64,000 bases of DNA from Leclercia pneumoniae (lineage in GTDB: Bacteria > Pseudomonadota > Gammaproteobacteria > Enterobacterales > Enterobacteriaceae), in assembly GCF_017348915.1 (NCBI RefSeq), contig NZ_CP071383.1:2108001-2172000 (forward strand). Direction: 5' to 3'. The translations under genes were made by a program, and so were the position numbers. This document shows, piece after piece, positions 39,501-47,822 of this stretch (the first letter of the stretch is position 1; each line of letters begins with the position of its first letter). Under the pieces are notes generated by a model. It ran no database searches. It had not been told where the DNA came from and saw only the letters and a program-made list of their open reading frames with translations.

Positions 39501-40275
39501 GCGGCACGTTGGAACCCCAGGCGATGATGTAGCCCGAGTTATACCAGTCGGCCGATTCTGGCACGTCGGTCTGCTCGCCCCAGGTCATCGGCGAAGCGGG
39601 AGGAAGGTCGCAATACCAGTCGTAGAAACTGAGACAGGTACCGCCCAGCAATGACAAATAGCGGGTGCCGGCGGCGTAGGAGACCATCGACATCGCCGGG
39701 ATGGGCGAGAACCCCGCCACGCGGTCGGGGCCGTAGTTTTTGATGGTCCAGACGTTGGCGGCGGCAATCAGTTGATTGAGCTCCTTCCAGCCCGATCGAA
39801 TAAATCCGCCTTTCCCACGTGCCTGTTTGTAGCGCTGGCATTTCACCGGGTCGCTCTGGATGGCATCCCAGGCCAGCACCGGGTCGCCATGCTGCGCCAG
39901 CGCTTCACGCCAGAGTTCAATCAGGGCGCGGCGCACCAGGGGGTACTTCAGGCGGTTTGCGCTATAGAGATACCAGGAGTAGCTGGCACCGCGCGGGCAG
40001 CCTCGCGGCTCATGGTTAGGCAGGTCGGGGCGGGTACGGGGGTAGTCAGTCTGCTGGGTCTCCCAGGTCACCAGGCCATTTTTAACGTAAATTTTCCAGC
40101 TACAGGAGCCGGTACAGTTAACCCCGTGGGTGGATCGCACAATCTTATCGAACTGCCAGCGCTGGCGATAGCTGTCCTCCCAGTCACGGTTGGTGTGGTA
40201 CACCTGTCCGTGCCCATCGGCGAAACTGTCGCCTTTTTGTTTGAAGTAACGGAAGCGATCCAACAATTTACTCAT
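36535..40275 (-). CDS. narZ: Nitrate reductase 2 catalytic alpha subunit NarZ
   Basis: A 1246-residue molybdopterin (bis-MGD) oxidoreductase, the same length as E. coli NarZ. N-terminal [4Fe-4S] region THGVNCTGSCSW has the His plus Cys pattern of NarG-type enzymes. The N-terminus MSKLLDRFRYFKQKGDSFAD lacks a cleavable Tat signal and serves as the chaperone-binding vestige. The protein reduces nitrate to nitrite on the cytoplasmic side. Pairwise features follow NarZ more than NarG (for example IKQVVSVYDLVLANYGLDRG), and narU upstream with narW/narV downstream confirms the Z operon. In E. coli this operon is RpoS-dependent and not FNR-induced. Confidence 0.95.
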   Translation of the reverse strand: MSKLLDRFRYFKQKGDSFADGHGQVYHTNRDWEDSYRQRWQFDKIVRSTHGVNCTGSCSWKIYVKNGLVTWETQQTDYPRTRPDLPNHEPRGCPRGASYSWYLYSANRLKYPLVRRALIELWREALAQHGDPVLAWDAIQSDPVKCQRYKQARGKGGFIRSGWKELNQLIAAANVWTIKNYGPDRVAGFSPIPAMSMVSYAAGTRYLSLLGGTCLSFYDWYCDLPPASPMTWGEQTDVPESADWYNSGYIIAWGSNVPQTRTPDAHFFTEVRYKGTKTIAITPDFSEVAKLSDQWLAPKQGTDSALAMAMGHVILKEFHLDNPSDYFLNYCRRYTDMPMLVMLDEREDGTHVPGRMLRASDLADGLGEANNPEWKTVAFTLAGELVAPNGSIGFRWGEKGKWNLEPLAAGQETELTLSLLITHDRVANVAFPYFGGNENPHFRSVKQEPVLLRKVPAKTLTLADGTIKQVVSVYDLVLANYGLDRGLDDSNAATDYAEIKAYTPAWGEQITGVPRHHIEQIAREFADTANKTHGRSMIILGAGVNHWYHMDMNYRGMINMLVFCGCVGQSGGGWSHYVGQEKLRPQTGWLPLAFALDWNRPPRQMNSTSYFYNHASQWRYEKLTAQELLSPLADPGQFTGHLIDFNVRAERMGWLPSAPQLNLNPLHIKARADAAGMTPQEYTVQGLKSGDVRFACEQPDNGKNHPRNLFVWRSNLLGSSGKGHEYMLKYLLGTESGIQGEDLGSTDDVKPEEVEWQTPAIEGKLDLLVTLDFRMSSTCLFSDIVLPTATWYEKDDMNTSDMHPFIHPLSAAVDPAWESRSDWEIYKGLAKVFSEVCVGHLGTETDVVLQPLQHDSPAELSQPFDIQDWRKGECELVPGKTAPSIAVVERNYPETYERFTALGPLLDKLGNGGKGISWNTEKEIDFLGKLNYVKLDGPAKGRPRIETAIDASEVILALAPETNGQVAVKAWEALGQLTGRDHTHLALNKEDEKIRFRDIQAQPRKIISSPTWSGLESEHVSYNAGYTNVHELIPWRTLSGRQQLYQDHLWMRAFGESLVVYRPPIDTRSVTHMRDIPPNGFPEKALNFLTPHQKWGIHSTYSENLLMQTLSRGGPIVWISETDARELGIEDNDWIEAFNANGALTARAVVSQRVPPGMTMMYHAQERILNIPGSEVTGRRGGIHNSVTRICPKPTHMIGGYAQLAYGFNYYGTVGSNRDEFIMIRKMKNINWLDGEGRDQLQEAKK

Positions 40276-40343
40276 GACGTCTCTCCTGACGGGGCGACTC
40301 CCGCCCCGTGGTTACACTGCTCATAACGTAATTAATGGCATGT

Positions 40344-41735
40344 TTATGATTTGATGTGCTTTTGACGGCGGCCATACACCAGCCAGGTGATGAATACACA
40401 GACGATGTAAAAGACGAGGAACACTTTCATCGCGCCTACCGGAGACCCGGTCATTGCCAGCGAGGTGCCGAAGGCCTTCGGAATGAAGAACCCACCGACT
40501 GCGCCAATGGCGGAGATAAAGCCGAGCGCGGCAGCGGTGTCGGTCACGGCCTCTTGTTGCGCTTGCTGTTCACTACCGCCACGCAATTTCACTTTATAAA
40601 TCGTAATTTGCCGAAAGATGACGGCGATCATCTGGAAGGTCGATCCGCTGCCCAGCCCGGCGGTGAGGAACAGCCCCATAAAGACGATGTAGAAGGCGGT
40701 AAAGTTACCGGAGCCTGAGCCCGGCAGGGTGAAGAACAGCAGGGCGGTGAAGATCGCCATCAAAACAAAGTTCACCAGCGTCACGCGCACGCCGCCGAGT
40801 TTGTCAGAGACCACGCCGCCGGCCGATCGCGCCAGCGCCCCAATTAGCGGACCGAAGAAGGCGAGGTGCAGAATATTCACATCCGGGAACTGTGTTTTAG
40901 AGAGCATCGCAAAACCGGCGGAAAAGCCGATAAACGAGCCGAAGGTAGCAAGATAGAGCAGGCTTAACAGCCAGAGGTGTGGCTGTTTCAGTACCGGTAA
41001 CTGACTGGCAATCGAGGCCTTAGAACTGGCGATATCGTTCATGCCAAAAAAGGCAGCAAGGGTTGCCAGCACCAGCAGCGGTACCCATATCCAGGCCGCG
41101 TTGGCCAGCGACAGGAGAGAGCCATCCTCCTGCGGCACGCCGTGCACGCCGAGGAAGGTAAACATCGGCAGGAATATCACGACCGGAGCGACCATTTGCA
41201 TAACGCTCACGCCCAGATTACCCAGCCCGCCGTTGATACCCAACGCGCTGCCCTGTTTCGCTTTCGGGAAGAAGAAGCTGATGTTGCCCATGCAGGAGGC
41301 AAAGTTCGCCCCGGCGAAACCACACAGCAGCGCGATGATAATAAATACCCAGTACGGAGTAGCGTTATTCTGTACGGCGATGCCCAGCCAGACGCAGGGA
41401 ACAATCAGTATTACGGTGCTTAATACCGTCCAGTAGCGACCACCAAAAATAGGCACCATAAAGGAGTAGGGGACGCGTAATATTGCGCCTGAAAGAGAAG
41501 GGAGGGCCGTTAACATAAAGAGTTGATCGGTGGTGAAATTAAAACCCACCTTATTCAGGTTTACGCTCACCGCGCTAAATAACATCCAGACGCAGAAGGC
41601 TAAAAGTAAACAACTGACGGAGATCCATAAATTACGACGGGCGATATGTTTGCCTTTATTTTCCCAGAAAGCGGGGTTCTCGGGTTTCCAGTTGTTTAAT
41701 AGATAATGATTATTTTTCTCATTAAGTTGTGACAT
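40344..41735 (-). CDS. narU: Nitrate/nitrite transporter NarU
   Basis: A 463-residue major facilitator with 12 hydrophobic segments. Nitrate-nitrite porter signatures are GNLGVSVMQM near the centre of the N-half and GFISAIGAVGGFFIPKAFG in the C-half (both G-rich). E. coli NarU has 462 residues and handles nitrate uptake and nitrite exchange. It precedes narZ by 68 bases in the same direction. Upstream, 41736-41937 holds its promoter and no gene. Confidence 0.93.
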   Translation of the reverse strand: MSQLNEKNNHYLLNNWKPENPAFWENKGKHIARRNLWISVSCLLLAFCVWMLFSAVSVNLNKVGFNFTTDQLFMLTALPSLSGAILRVPYSFMVPIFGGRYWTVLSTVILIVPCVWLGIAVQNNATPYWVFIIIALLCGFAGANFASCMGNISFFFPKAKQGSALGINGGLGNLGVSVMQMVAPVVIFLPMFTFLGVHGVPQEDGSLLSLANAAWIWVPLLVLATLAAFFGMNDIASSKASIASQLPVLKQPHLWLLSLLYLATFGSFIGFSAGFAMLSKTQFPDVNILHLAFFGPLIGALARSAGGVVSDKLGGVRVTLVNFVLMAIFTALLFFTLPGSGSGNFTAFYIVFMGLFLTAGLGSGSTFQMIAVIFRQITIYKVKLRGGSEQQAQQEAVTDTAAALGFISAIGAVGGFFIPKAFGTSLAMTGSPVGAMKVFLVFYIVCVFITWLVYGRRQKHIKS

Positions 41736-41937
41736 ATCGCCCTCTTAAATGTCCATAAACAGCAGAAAAAGCACCGGGAATCAGTCAGTTGCCTGCAGGT
41801 TTGTTCTATTGAATTATCAGGAAATTTTGGGATATGTCTGAAAGGATAGATAAGAATGGGAATCCATGAGCAATGAAGGGTTAAGAAGCGTCTGCTTAAG
41901 TGTTACTAATTGTAAAATTATAATTTTGCAACGCGGT

Positions 41938-42513
41938 TTAATATAATTCCAGAGTAATGACTTTATGAAGATGCTTATTAAATGCAGCTTCATCCATACC
42001 GGCAATATTTAACATATATATTCCGTCTAAACCGCAAACCAGGCTTATCAATCGCCAGGCTATATTCTCTGGCGTGTCATGAAGATTAAAGACTTTTTCC
42101 TCAGCACCCGCTGCAATAATGGCTATCGTCTCCTTGTGCCACATCTCCATCGTCAGGACATAGGCACCTTTAATCTCTTCATCGCGGGCAGCAAGGATTT
42201 GCGCTTCGCGCCATAAGCGGATGTAGGGTTCAAAGTGGCGGTCGTCGCTACCCAGCATGGCGTGAAGCTTGTCGTGCCAGCTGGCATCGGCGGGCACCAC
42301 CTCTGCATCCAGCAGGTCGCGGATAAGATGAATAAAAGCCTGTGATTTTAACTCACCAATGCTGGCGAAATGGTGATGGACCTGGCCTGCGGCGACGTCG
42401 GCCTCGGCCGCGATACGTCGAACCGTCATGCTGGTTAATCCCTCACTTAATGCCACACGCATGGCGGCATGCAGGATCGCTTCCCGACGTTCATCCTTGT
42501 TTAAATAGGCCAT
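41938..42513 (-). CDS. smvR: TetR-family repressor SmvR
   Basis: A 191-residue TetR regulator. HTH is in the first 50 residues (LTSMTVRRIAAEADVAAGQV, then HHHFASIGELK). The C-terminal ligand domain resembles BetI-like repressors. In Klebsiella and relatives SmvR represses the divergent smvA, and its loss raises tolerance to chlorhexidine and quaternary ammonium cations. ATG at 42513 follows GAGGGTG. The gene appears intact. Confidence 0.88.
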   Translation of the reverse strand: MAYLNKDERREAILHAAMRVALSEGLTSMTVRRIAAEADVAAGQVHHHFASIGELKSQAFIHLIRDLLDAEVVPADASWHDKLHAMLGSDDRHFEPYIRLWREAQILAARDEEIKGAYVLTMEMWHKETIAIIAAGAEEKVFNLHDTPENIAWRLISLVCGLDGIYMLNIAGMDEAAFNKHLHKVITLELY

Positions 42514-42554
42514 TCTGTTCACCCTCAATCGCGACGCAACGAGTGTAACAAAAA

Positions 42555-42572
42555 GCTGGACAGTTGTTCAGC
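42555..42572. promoter_or_regulatory. SmvR operator candidate 1
   Basis: GCTGGACAGTTGTTCAGC is an 18-bp imperfect palindrome (one mismatched pair) with core GGACA/TGTTC, in the smvR-smvA divergent promoter. Confidence 0.7.
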
Positions 42573-42591
42573 TTTCCGTAGGATCGCATTT

Positions 42592-42607
42592 CTGGACATG
42601 TGTCCAG
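42592..42607. promoter_or_regulatory. SmvR operator candidate 2
   Basis: CTGGACATGTGTCCAG has perfect 7-base arms (CTGGACA/TGTCCAG). It shares the CTGGACA core with the site at 42555 and ends 22 bases before the smvA start, where a repressor would block transcription. Confidence 0.75.
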
Positions 42608-42629
42608 GTTTGTAATGAAAAGGACATTT

Positions 42630-44120
42630 ATGTTTCGTCAGTGGTTAGCGTTAGTGATAATCGTGCTGGTTTATATCCCTGTGGCCATTGATGCCACGGT
42701 ACTGCACGTGGCGGCGCCGACATTAAGCATGACGCTGGGCGCCAGCGGCAACGAACTGCTGTGGATCATCGATATTTATTCGTTGGTCATGGCAGGTATG
42801 GTGCTGCCAATGGGGGCCCTGGGCGATCGTATCGGATTTAAACGCCTGTTAATGCTGGGCAGCGTGCTCTTTGGTCTCTCTTCCCTGTGGGCGGCAGCGT
42901 CCAGCTCTGCCGGCTGGCTGATTGCCGCGCGTGCCAGCCTGGCGATAGGGGCGGCGATGATTATTCCGGCTACCCTCGCCGGGATCCGCACGCTCTTTAC
43001 CGAGGCGCGTCAACGCAACATTGCCCTCGGCGTCTGGGCCGCGGTAGGGTCAGGCGGCGCAGCCTTCGGGCCGCTGATTGGTGGGGCATTGCTGGAACAC
43101 TTTTACTGGGGATCGGTCTTTCTCATTAACGTTCCTATCGTGGCGATTGTGGTGGTCCTGACGGCGCGTCTGGTGCCGCCGCAGCAGGGGCGCCCGGAGC
43201 AGCCGCTCAATATTAGCCACGCCATTATGTTGATAGTGGCAATCCTGTTGCTGGTGTTCAGTGCCAAAACCGCGCTAAAAGGGGCGCTCTCGCCCTGGAT
43301 GGTCGCCACTACGCTGTTTATCGGGGCGATGCAGCTGTTTATATTTGTCCGCATCCAGCTGCGCGCCGCGATCCCCATGATCGATATGCGTCTTTTCGGC
43401 CACCGCATCATCCTGAGCGGGGTGGTGATGGCCATGACGGCGATGATTGCGCTGGTGGGATTTGAGCTATTAATGGCGCAGGAACTTCAGTTCGTGCATG
43501 GCTTTACCCCCTTCGACGCAGGCATGTTTATGCTGCCGGTGATGGTGGCCAGCGGATTTAGTGGGCCGATTGCGGGTGTGCTGGTGAGTAAGCTGGGGCT
43601 ACGCATCGTTGCGGCCGGGGGAATGGGACTGAGCGCGCTGAGCTTTATCGGCCTGTCGATGCCCGATTTCAGTACTCAGCAGTGGTTGGCCTGGGGCTTA
43701 ATGGTATTGCTCGGGTTCAGCGCGGCCAGTGCCTTGCTGGCATCGACCTCGGCCATTATGGCCGCCGCGCCGAAGGAGAAGGCTGCGGCCGCAGGCGCCA
43801 TCGAGACCATGTCCTACGAACTGGGTGCCGGTCTGGGCATTGCTCTGTTTGGCTTGCTGCTTACCCGCAGTTTTTCCGCCGCGATTGCCTTACCGCAGGG
43901 GCTGGAGAGCAGGGTGGCAGAACAGGCCTCCTCGTCGATTGGCGAGGCGGTAAAAGTGGCGCAGGAACTGCCACCGGCCCTGGCGGAGTCGGTCATCCAG
44001 GCGGCGAAAACGGCGTTTATCAGCTCCCATAGTGTGGCGCTGGGGAGTGCTGGCGGAATGTTGCTGTTACTTGCCATTGGCATCTGGTTTAGCCTGGCAA
44101 AGGTACCGCGTTCGGCATAA
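42630..44120 (+). CDS. smvA: DHA2-type cationic biocide/dye efflux pump SmvA
   Basis: A 496-residue major facilitator of the 14-segment DHA2 family, closely matching Salmonella/Klebsiella SmvA as I remember it: MFRQWLALVIIVLVYIPVAI, AGMVLPMGALGDRIGFKRL (motif A), GSGGAAFGPLIGG (motif C). The proton-driven pump exports methyl viologen, acriflavine, chlorhexidine and quaternary ammonium compounds. ATG at 42630 behind AAGGA is preferred over in-frame upstream starts. Beside narU as in Salmonella; E. coli lacks it here. Confidence 0.92.
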   Translation: MFRQWLALVIIVLVYIPVAIDATVLHVAAPTLSMTLGASGNELLWIIDIYSLVMAGMVLPMGALGDRIGFKRLLMLGSVLFGLSSLWAAASSSAGWLIAARASLAIGAAMIIPATLAGIRTLFTEARQRNIALGVWAAVGSGGAAFGPLIGGALLEHFYWGSVFLINVPIVAIVVVLTARLVPPQQGRPEQPLNISHAIMLIVAILLLVFSAKTALKGALSPWMVATTLFIGAMQLFIFVRIQLRAAIPMIDMRLFGHRIILSGVVMAMTAMIALVGFELLMAQELQFVHGFTPFDAGMFMLPVMVASGFSGPIAGVLVSKLGLRIVAAGGMGLSALSFIGLSMPDFSTQQWLAWGLMVLLGFSAASALLASTSAIMAAAPKEKAAAAGAIETMSYELGAGLGIALFGLLLTRSFSAAIALPQGLESRVAEQASSSIGEAVKVAQELPPALAESVIQAAKTAFISSHSVALGSAGGMLLLLAIGIWFSLAKVPRSA

Positions 44121-44162
44121 CTTATTAGTTACAACATACTATTGGCTTTTGTTTTAATAAGG

Positions 44163-44185
44163 TTCCCCGGCCTGTGGCCGGGGAA
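44163..44185 (-). terminator. Terminator-like hairpin at the 3' end of the hydrolase operon
   Basis: Ten-bp perfect stem TTCCCCGGCC / GGCCGGGGAA with TGT loop, between the convergent smvA and hydrolase stops. The minus-strand tail is only moderately T-rich (CCTTATTAAAAC). Confidence 0.6.
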
Positions 44186-44194
44186 AGTGCAAAA

Positions 44195-45421
44195 CTAACA
44201 CTCCTGCGCCGCACTCAACAGGCTATGCAGCAACACATTGGCCCCTTTCTCAGACCATGCCGGTAAAATCCGCTCCTCTTCGTTATGACTGATGCCCTTA
44301 ACGCAGGGGATAAAGATCATACTCGCCGGGGCGATTTTACTGATGTAACAGGTATCATGACCGGCACCGGAAACCATCGGTTTTGCCGTATACCCCAGCG
44401 CTGTGACCGCCGCTTCACTGCGTGCCAGACAGTCGGCGTCAAACGTAATAGGGGCGTAGTCAAAAATGCGTTCTACATCAGCCCGCACGCCGCGGGCCGC
44501 CAGCCCCTCAGCGGCCTGTCGCAGCGACGCTTCCATTGCCGCCAGTGCTTCGCTGTCGGGATGACGAAACTCCACGCTGCACACTACGCGGGAAGGGACC
44601 ACGTTTCGGGAGTTAGGGGTGACTTGCGCCATGCCGATAGTCGCTCGTCCATCTGGCGCATGCTGATAACCAATCGCCTCCACCTGCAGCGCCAGCTCCG
44701 CAAACGCGGTGAGGGCATCCCGACGGCTGTGCATCGGTGTCGTACCCGCATGTGCGGCAAAACCTTCGAGGGTGAGCGTAAACCAGCGCTGACCCATCGC
44801 CGCGCGAACCAGCCCGATATCTATGCCTTCATCTTCCAGGATCGGCCCCTGTTCAATATGCAGCTCATAGCATGCGTGAACCGGAAACGCGCGGGCGGGC
44901 AGTTCGCCCCGGTAACCGATAGCTTCCAGCGCCTCGCGGACGGTGATTTTTGCGCTGTCGCTCCGCGCGTAAGCGAACTCCTGCGTAAGTTGTCCGGACC
45001 AGACGCCAGAGGCCAGCATTGCCGGGGCAAAGCGGGCGCCTTCTTCATTGGTCCAGTTCACCAGTACGATATCGCGTTCCGTTTCCGTCTGGTTGTCATT
45101 CAGCGTACGTAGCACCTCCAGCCCGGCGAGAACGCCGTAAATGCCGTCGTAATTGCCTCCCTGTGGCTGTGAATCCACGTGCGAACCGGTCATCACCGGC
45201 GGGAGCGCGCGGTTTTTGCCCGCGCGGCGAATGAACATGTTGCCCATGCTGTCCACATCACAGCTGAATCCGGCCTCCAGAGCCCAGTCGCGCAGAAGGG
45301 TGCGCGCCATGCGATCCTCTTCGCTCAGGGCCAGACGGGTAACGCCGCCGGCAGGGGTTCCACCGATGTGTGCCATCGTTTCAAGCGTGGACCAGAGTCG
45401 CGCCGCATCGATGCGTATCAT
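44195..45421 (-). CDS. Zn-dependent N-carbamoyl-L-amino acid hydrolase family (M20/HyuC-like)
   Basis: A 408-residue member of the allantoate amidohydrolase/N-carbamoyl-L-amino acid hydrolase/beta-ureidopropionase group. Metal ligands: TGSHVDSQPQGGNYDG (His, Asp), WTNEEGARF (Glu-Glu), ELHIEQGPILEDEG (His) and SGAGHDTCYIS (His). The dimerisation domain carries FAAHAGTTPMHSRRD. It would hydrolyse an N-carbamoyl or ureido group with release of ammonia and CO2. It overlaps the ATC-hydrolase-like gene by four bases, matching the two-step AtcB/AtcC route known in Pseudomonas (thiazoline carboxylate to N-carbamoylcysteine to cysteine). The exact substrate is inferred. Confidence 0.85.
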   Translation of the reverse strand: MIRIDAARLWSTLETMAHIGGTPAGGVTRLALSEEDRMARTLLRDWALEAGFSCDVDSMGNMFIRRAGKNRALPPVMTGSHVDSQPQGGNYDGIYGVLAGLEVLRTLNDNQTETERDIVLVNWTNEEGARFAPAMLASGVWSGQLTQEFAYARSDSAKITVREALEAIGYRGELPARAFPVHACYELHIEQGPILEDEGIDIGLVRAAMGQRWFTLTLEGFAAHAGTTPMHSRRDALTAFAELALQVEAIGYQHAPDGRATIGMAQVTPNSRNVVPSRVVCSVEFRHPDSEALAAMEASLRQAAEGLAARGVRADVERIFDYAPITFDADCLARSEAAVTALGYTAKPMVSGAGHDTCYISKIAPASMIFIPCVKGISHNEEERILPAWSEKGANVLLHSLLSAAQEC

Positions 45422-45903
45422 GCGTTGTCCTTTTTCTGGCTGCGGTAACGGAAGTCACAGCATTTGCCGCCCTGCATGATGGTGGTAGTGCGGGTCAGCT
45501 TCACGTCAGGTGCATAGCCGACGATAAATTTCTCATCGCGGGCGCACGACAGCAGATGACCAATCTCTCCCAGCCCCATCTCGTGATACATCTCTGCGTA
45601 GCGGCAGCGGGTGACGTCGTAGTTGTACTGCTGGTCATCGGCGTCGATGACTTTTACGTCCAGCGCATTATCTTTTTCCCAAAGATACTGCAGGGCGATA
45701 AAGCTCTTAACATCCGCACCGTTCGGCTCTTTACTGGCAAACGACTTTCCCGCATCGATCGCGGCCTGCTCAATGGCCTCGCCGATCACCGCCTGCGCGC
45801 GCGTTTTGCCTATCTCACGCACCAGGATTTCGTAAATAGGTTTAATAATTTCTGCTTCAATTTTGCGGCGGGCGAGAATACCCAGCTCATTATTATTGCT
45901 CAT
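45418..45903 (-). CDS. L-2-amino-thiazoline-4-carboxylic acid (ATC) hydrolase family protein
   Basis: A 161-residue protein of the ATC-hydrolase family. Recognisable segments: ILARRKIEAEIIKPIYEILV, the Cys-containing VTRCRYAEMYHEMGLGEIGH, CARDEKFIVGYAPDVKLTRT and the C-terminal MQGGKCCDFRYR. The Pseudomonas member AtcB opens the ATC ring to give N-carbamoyl-L-cysteine. ATG at 45903 is preferred over GTG at 45906. Translationally coupled to the hydrolase behind it. Family members far from AtcB may have other substrates. Confidence 0.78.
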   Translation of the reverse strand: MSNNNELGILARRKIEAEIIKPIYEILVREIGKTRAQAVIGEAIEQAAIDAGKSFASKEPNGADVKSFIALQYLWEKDNALDVKVIDADDQQYNYDVTRCRYAEMYHEMGLGEIGHLLSCARDEKFIVGYAPDVKLTRTTTIMQGGKCCDFRYRSQKKDNA

Positions 45904-45920
45904 CACATTGCCTCACTACG

Positions 45921-47078
45921 TTACTTCGTTTTTGCGCCACCCAGCACGGTTTGCGGTTGCCATTTCCCGTCCACCACTTTGTAAACGGTAAATGACGGCG
46001 CCTTCAGATTGCCCTGACCGTCAAAGGCGATCTGACCGGTGACGCCAGAATAGTTAATCGCGCGCAGGGCAGGCAGATAGTCAGCAGGATCGACAGAGTC
46101 GGCTTTTTCCATGGCAGCAACCAGCACTCGGGTGGCGTCATAGGCGAACGGGGCGTGCAGTTCGATGTGGGTGTGATAGCGAGACTGGTACGCCTGTTCA
46201 AAGGCTTTACCGCCAGGCATCTGATCAACCGGCAGGCCTGGCTCCAGGGCAACAACGCCGTCAGCCTCTTTTTGCGCCAGCTGCAGGAAGGTCTGGCTAA
46301 CAAAACCGCCGGCACCCATCAGGGTCGCTTTCATCCCGAGTTGTTTGATACGGCGCGCCAGCGGCGCGGCCTGGCTATCGACGCCGCCAAAGAAGATCAG
46401 ATCGGCGTTTTTACTGCGAATGGCGGTCAGCACGGCGCTGAAATCGACCGTTTTATCATCCACATACTGGCGATCGACAATTTTCACCCCCTGCGCCTCG
46501 AGCGATTTGATGAACTCATCGGCCAGCCCCTGGCCAAAGGCGGTACGGTCATCAATTACGGCAATGCGTTTTGCTTTCAGGGTATTTACCGCATACTCAC
46601 CGGCAAACTGGCCGCCGTCATCGTCGTGACCCATCACGCGGAAGCTGGTATCAAACCCCTGTTTGGTATAGGCGTGTCCGGTGGCAACCGGTGCGACCTG
46701 GGCGATGCCCGCATCGTGGTAGACCCGCGCCGCCGGGATGCTGGTACCGGTATTCCAGTGACCGACAACCCCGGCCACATCACTATCGACCAGACGCTGA
46801 GCGACGGCTACCGCGGTACGTGGGTCAGATTGATCGTCCTCAGACTGCAGCCTGAACGTGACTGCTTTACCGCCGATGGTGGGGTGCTGCTTATTGATGT
46901 CGTCAATGGCCAGCTGCGCCCCGTTTTCCAGATCTTTACCGATACGGGCAGAAGGGCCGGTTAACGGGCCAGCCAGTCCGATAACCACGGTCTCGCTGTC
47001 GGCAGCCCAGCTGGTAGCGGTGCCAAATCCGCCGAGCAACAGTGCTGCGCTCAGTGCGCTAATTTTGATTGTTTTCAT
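45921..47078 (-). CDS. Branched-chain amino acid type ABC substrate-binding protein
   Basis: A 385-residue family-4 (LivJ-like) periplasmic binding protein. Signal peptide about residues 1-25 (LLLGGFGTATSWA). Ligand pocket segments are VIGLAGPLTGPSARIGKDLE, GVVGHWNTGTSIPAARVYHD and FRVMGHDDDGGQFAGEY. Ligand specificity is not readable; in this operon a carbamoylated or heterocyclic amino acid is likely. First product needed for import by the four downstream/upstream transporter genes. Confidence 0.87.
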   Translation of the reverse strand: MKTIKISALSAALLLGGFGTATSWAADSETVVIGLAGPLTGPSARIGKDLENGAQLAIDDINKQHPTIGGKAVTFRLQSEDDQSDPRTAVAVAQRLVDSDVAGVVGHWNTGTSIPAARVYHDAGIAQVAPVATGHAYTKQGFDTSFRVMGHDDDGGQFAGEYAVNTLKAKRIAVIDDRTAFGQGLADEFIKSLEAQGVKIVDRQYVDDKTVDFSAVLTAIRSKNADLIFFGGVDSQAAPLARRIKQLGMKATLMGAGGFVSQTFLQLAQKEADGVVALEPGLPVDQMPGGKAFEQAYQSRYHTHIELHAPFAYDATRVLVAAMEKADSVDPADYLPALRAINYSGVTGQIAFDGQGNLKAPSFTVYKVVDGKWQPQTVLGGAKTK

Positions 47079-47102
47079 TATGTTTTCCCTGATGTTGGTG
47101 TA

Positions 47103-47822
47103 TTAAACGGGCATTTCGCCCAAATAAATCTGTGCAATATGATCGTCGTCGAGCATCGCTTTTGACTCGCCGTGATGCACGATGCTGCCGCTGTCCATTA
47201 CCCAGGCGCGATCGGTAACCTCCAGCGCCAGACGGGCATTTTGTTCAATCAGCAGTAACGCCACGCCGCGCTCCCGCAGTCCGGCGATCACCGCAAAAAT
47301 GTTCTCAACCATCCGTGGAGCCAGCCCCATTGAAGGTTCATCCAGAATGAGCAGGCGCGGGCGGCTGAGCAGGGCGCGATTTAGCGCCAGCAGCTGTTGT
47401 TCACCGCCAGAGAGCAAACCGGCGAGTTGATGCTGGCGCTCGCCAAGGCGTGGGAAGCGGTCAAAAATTTCTGCCATCTCCTGCCTGACGGTGACAGTGT
47501 CACGGCGAAGCCACGCCCCCATCTGCAAATTTTCCAGCACGGTCATACGGGCAAAGATCCCGCGACCTTCCGGCACCATCACCAGTCCGTCGCGAAGCAG
47601 CGCTTCGGCTTTATGTTTGCGTACCGATTTACCGTTAAAAGCAATATGGCCGCTAAAGTTCTCCAGCCCGGTAATGGCCCGCACCGTGGAGCTTTTACCG
47701 GCGCCGTTAGCGCCAATCAGCGTGGCCTGTTCACCTTCGTGGAGGATGAAAGAGAGATCGCGCACGGCCTGAATACCGCCGTAATGCACATCCAGATGCT
47801 CAACTTTTAATAACTCAGACAT
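47103..47822 (-). CDS. LivF-type ABC ATPase
   Basis: A 239-residue ABC ATPase. Walker A GANGAGKSS, Q-loop VPEGRGIFARMTVLENLQMG, signature LSGGEQQLLALNRALLS, Walker B LLILDEPSMGLAPRM, all LivF-like. ATG at 47822 (MSELLKVEHLDVHYGG) is chosen; it overlaps the livG-type stop by eight bases. Partner of the ATPase at 47815. Confidence 0.9.
   Translation of the reverse strand: MSELLKVEHLDVHYGGIQAVRDLSFILHEGEQATLIGANGAGKSSTVRAITGLENFSGHIAFNGKSVRKHKAEALLRDGLVMVPEGRGIFARMTVLENLQMGAWLRRDTVTVRQEMAEIFDRFPRLGERQHQLAGLLSGGEQQLLALNRALLSRPRLLILDEPSMGLAPRMVENIFAVIAGLRERGVALLLIEQNARLALEVTDRAWVMDSGSIVHHGESKAMLDDDHIAQIYLGEMPV

Noticed and set aside
36724..39654. Several plus-strand open frames of 130-233 codons inside narZ
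   Set aside because: They lie opposite a 1246-residue intact gene, lack ribosome sites and have the Arg/Gly/Ala-rich composition of antisense shadow frames.
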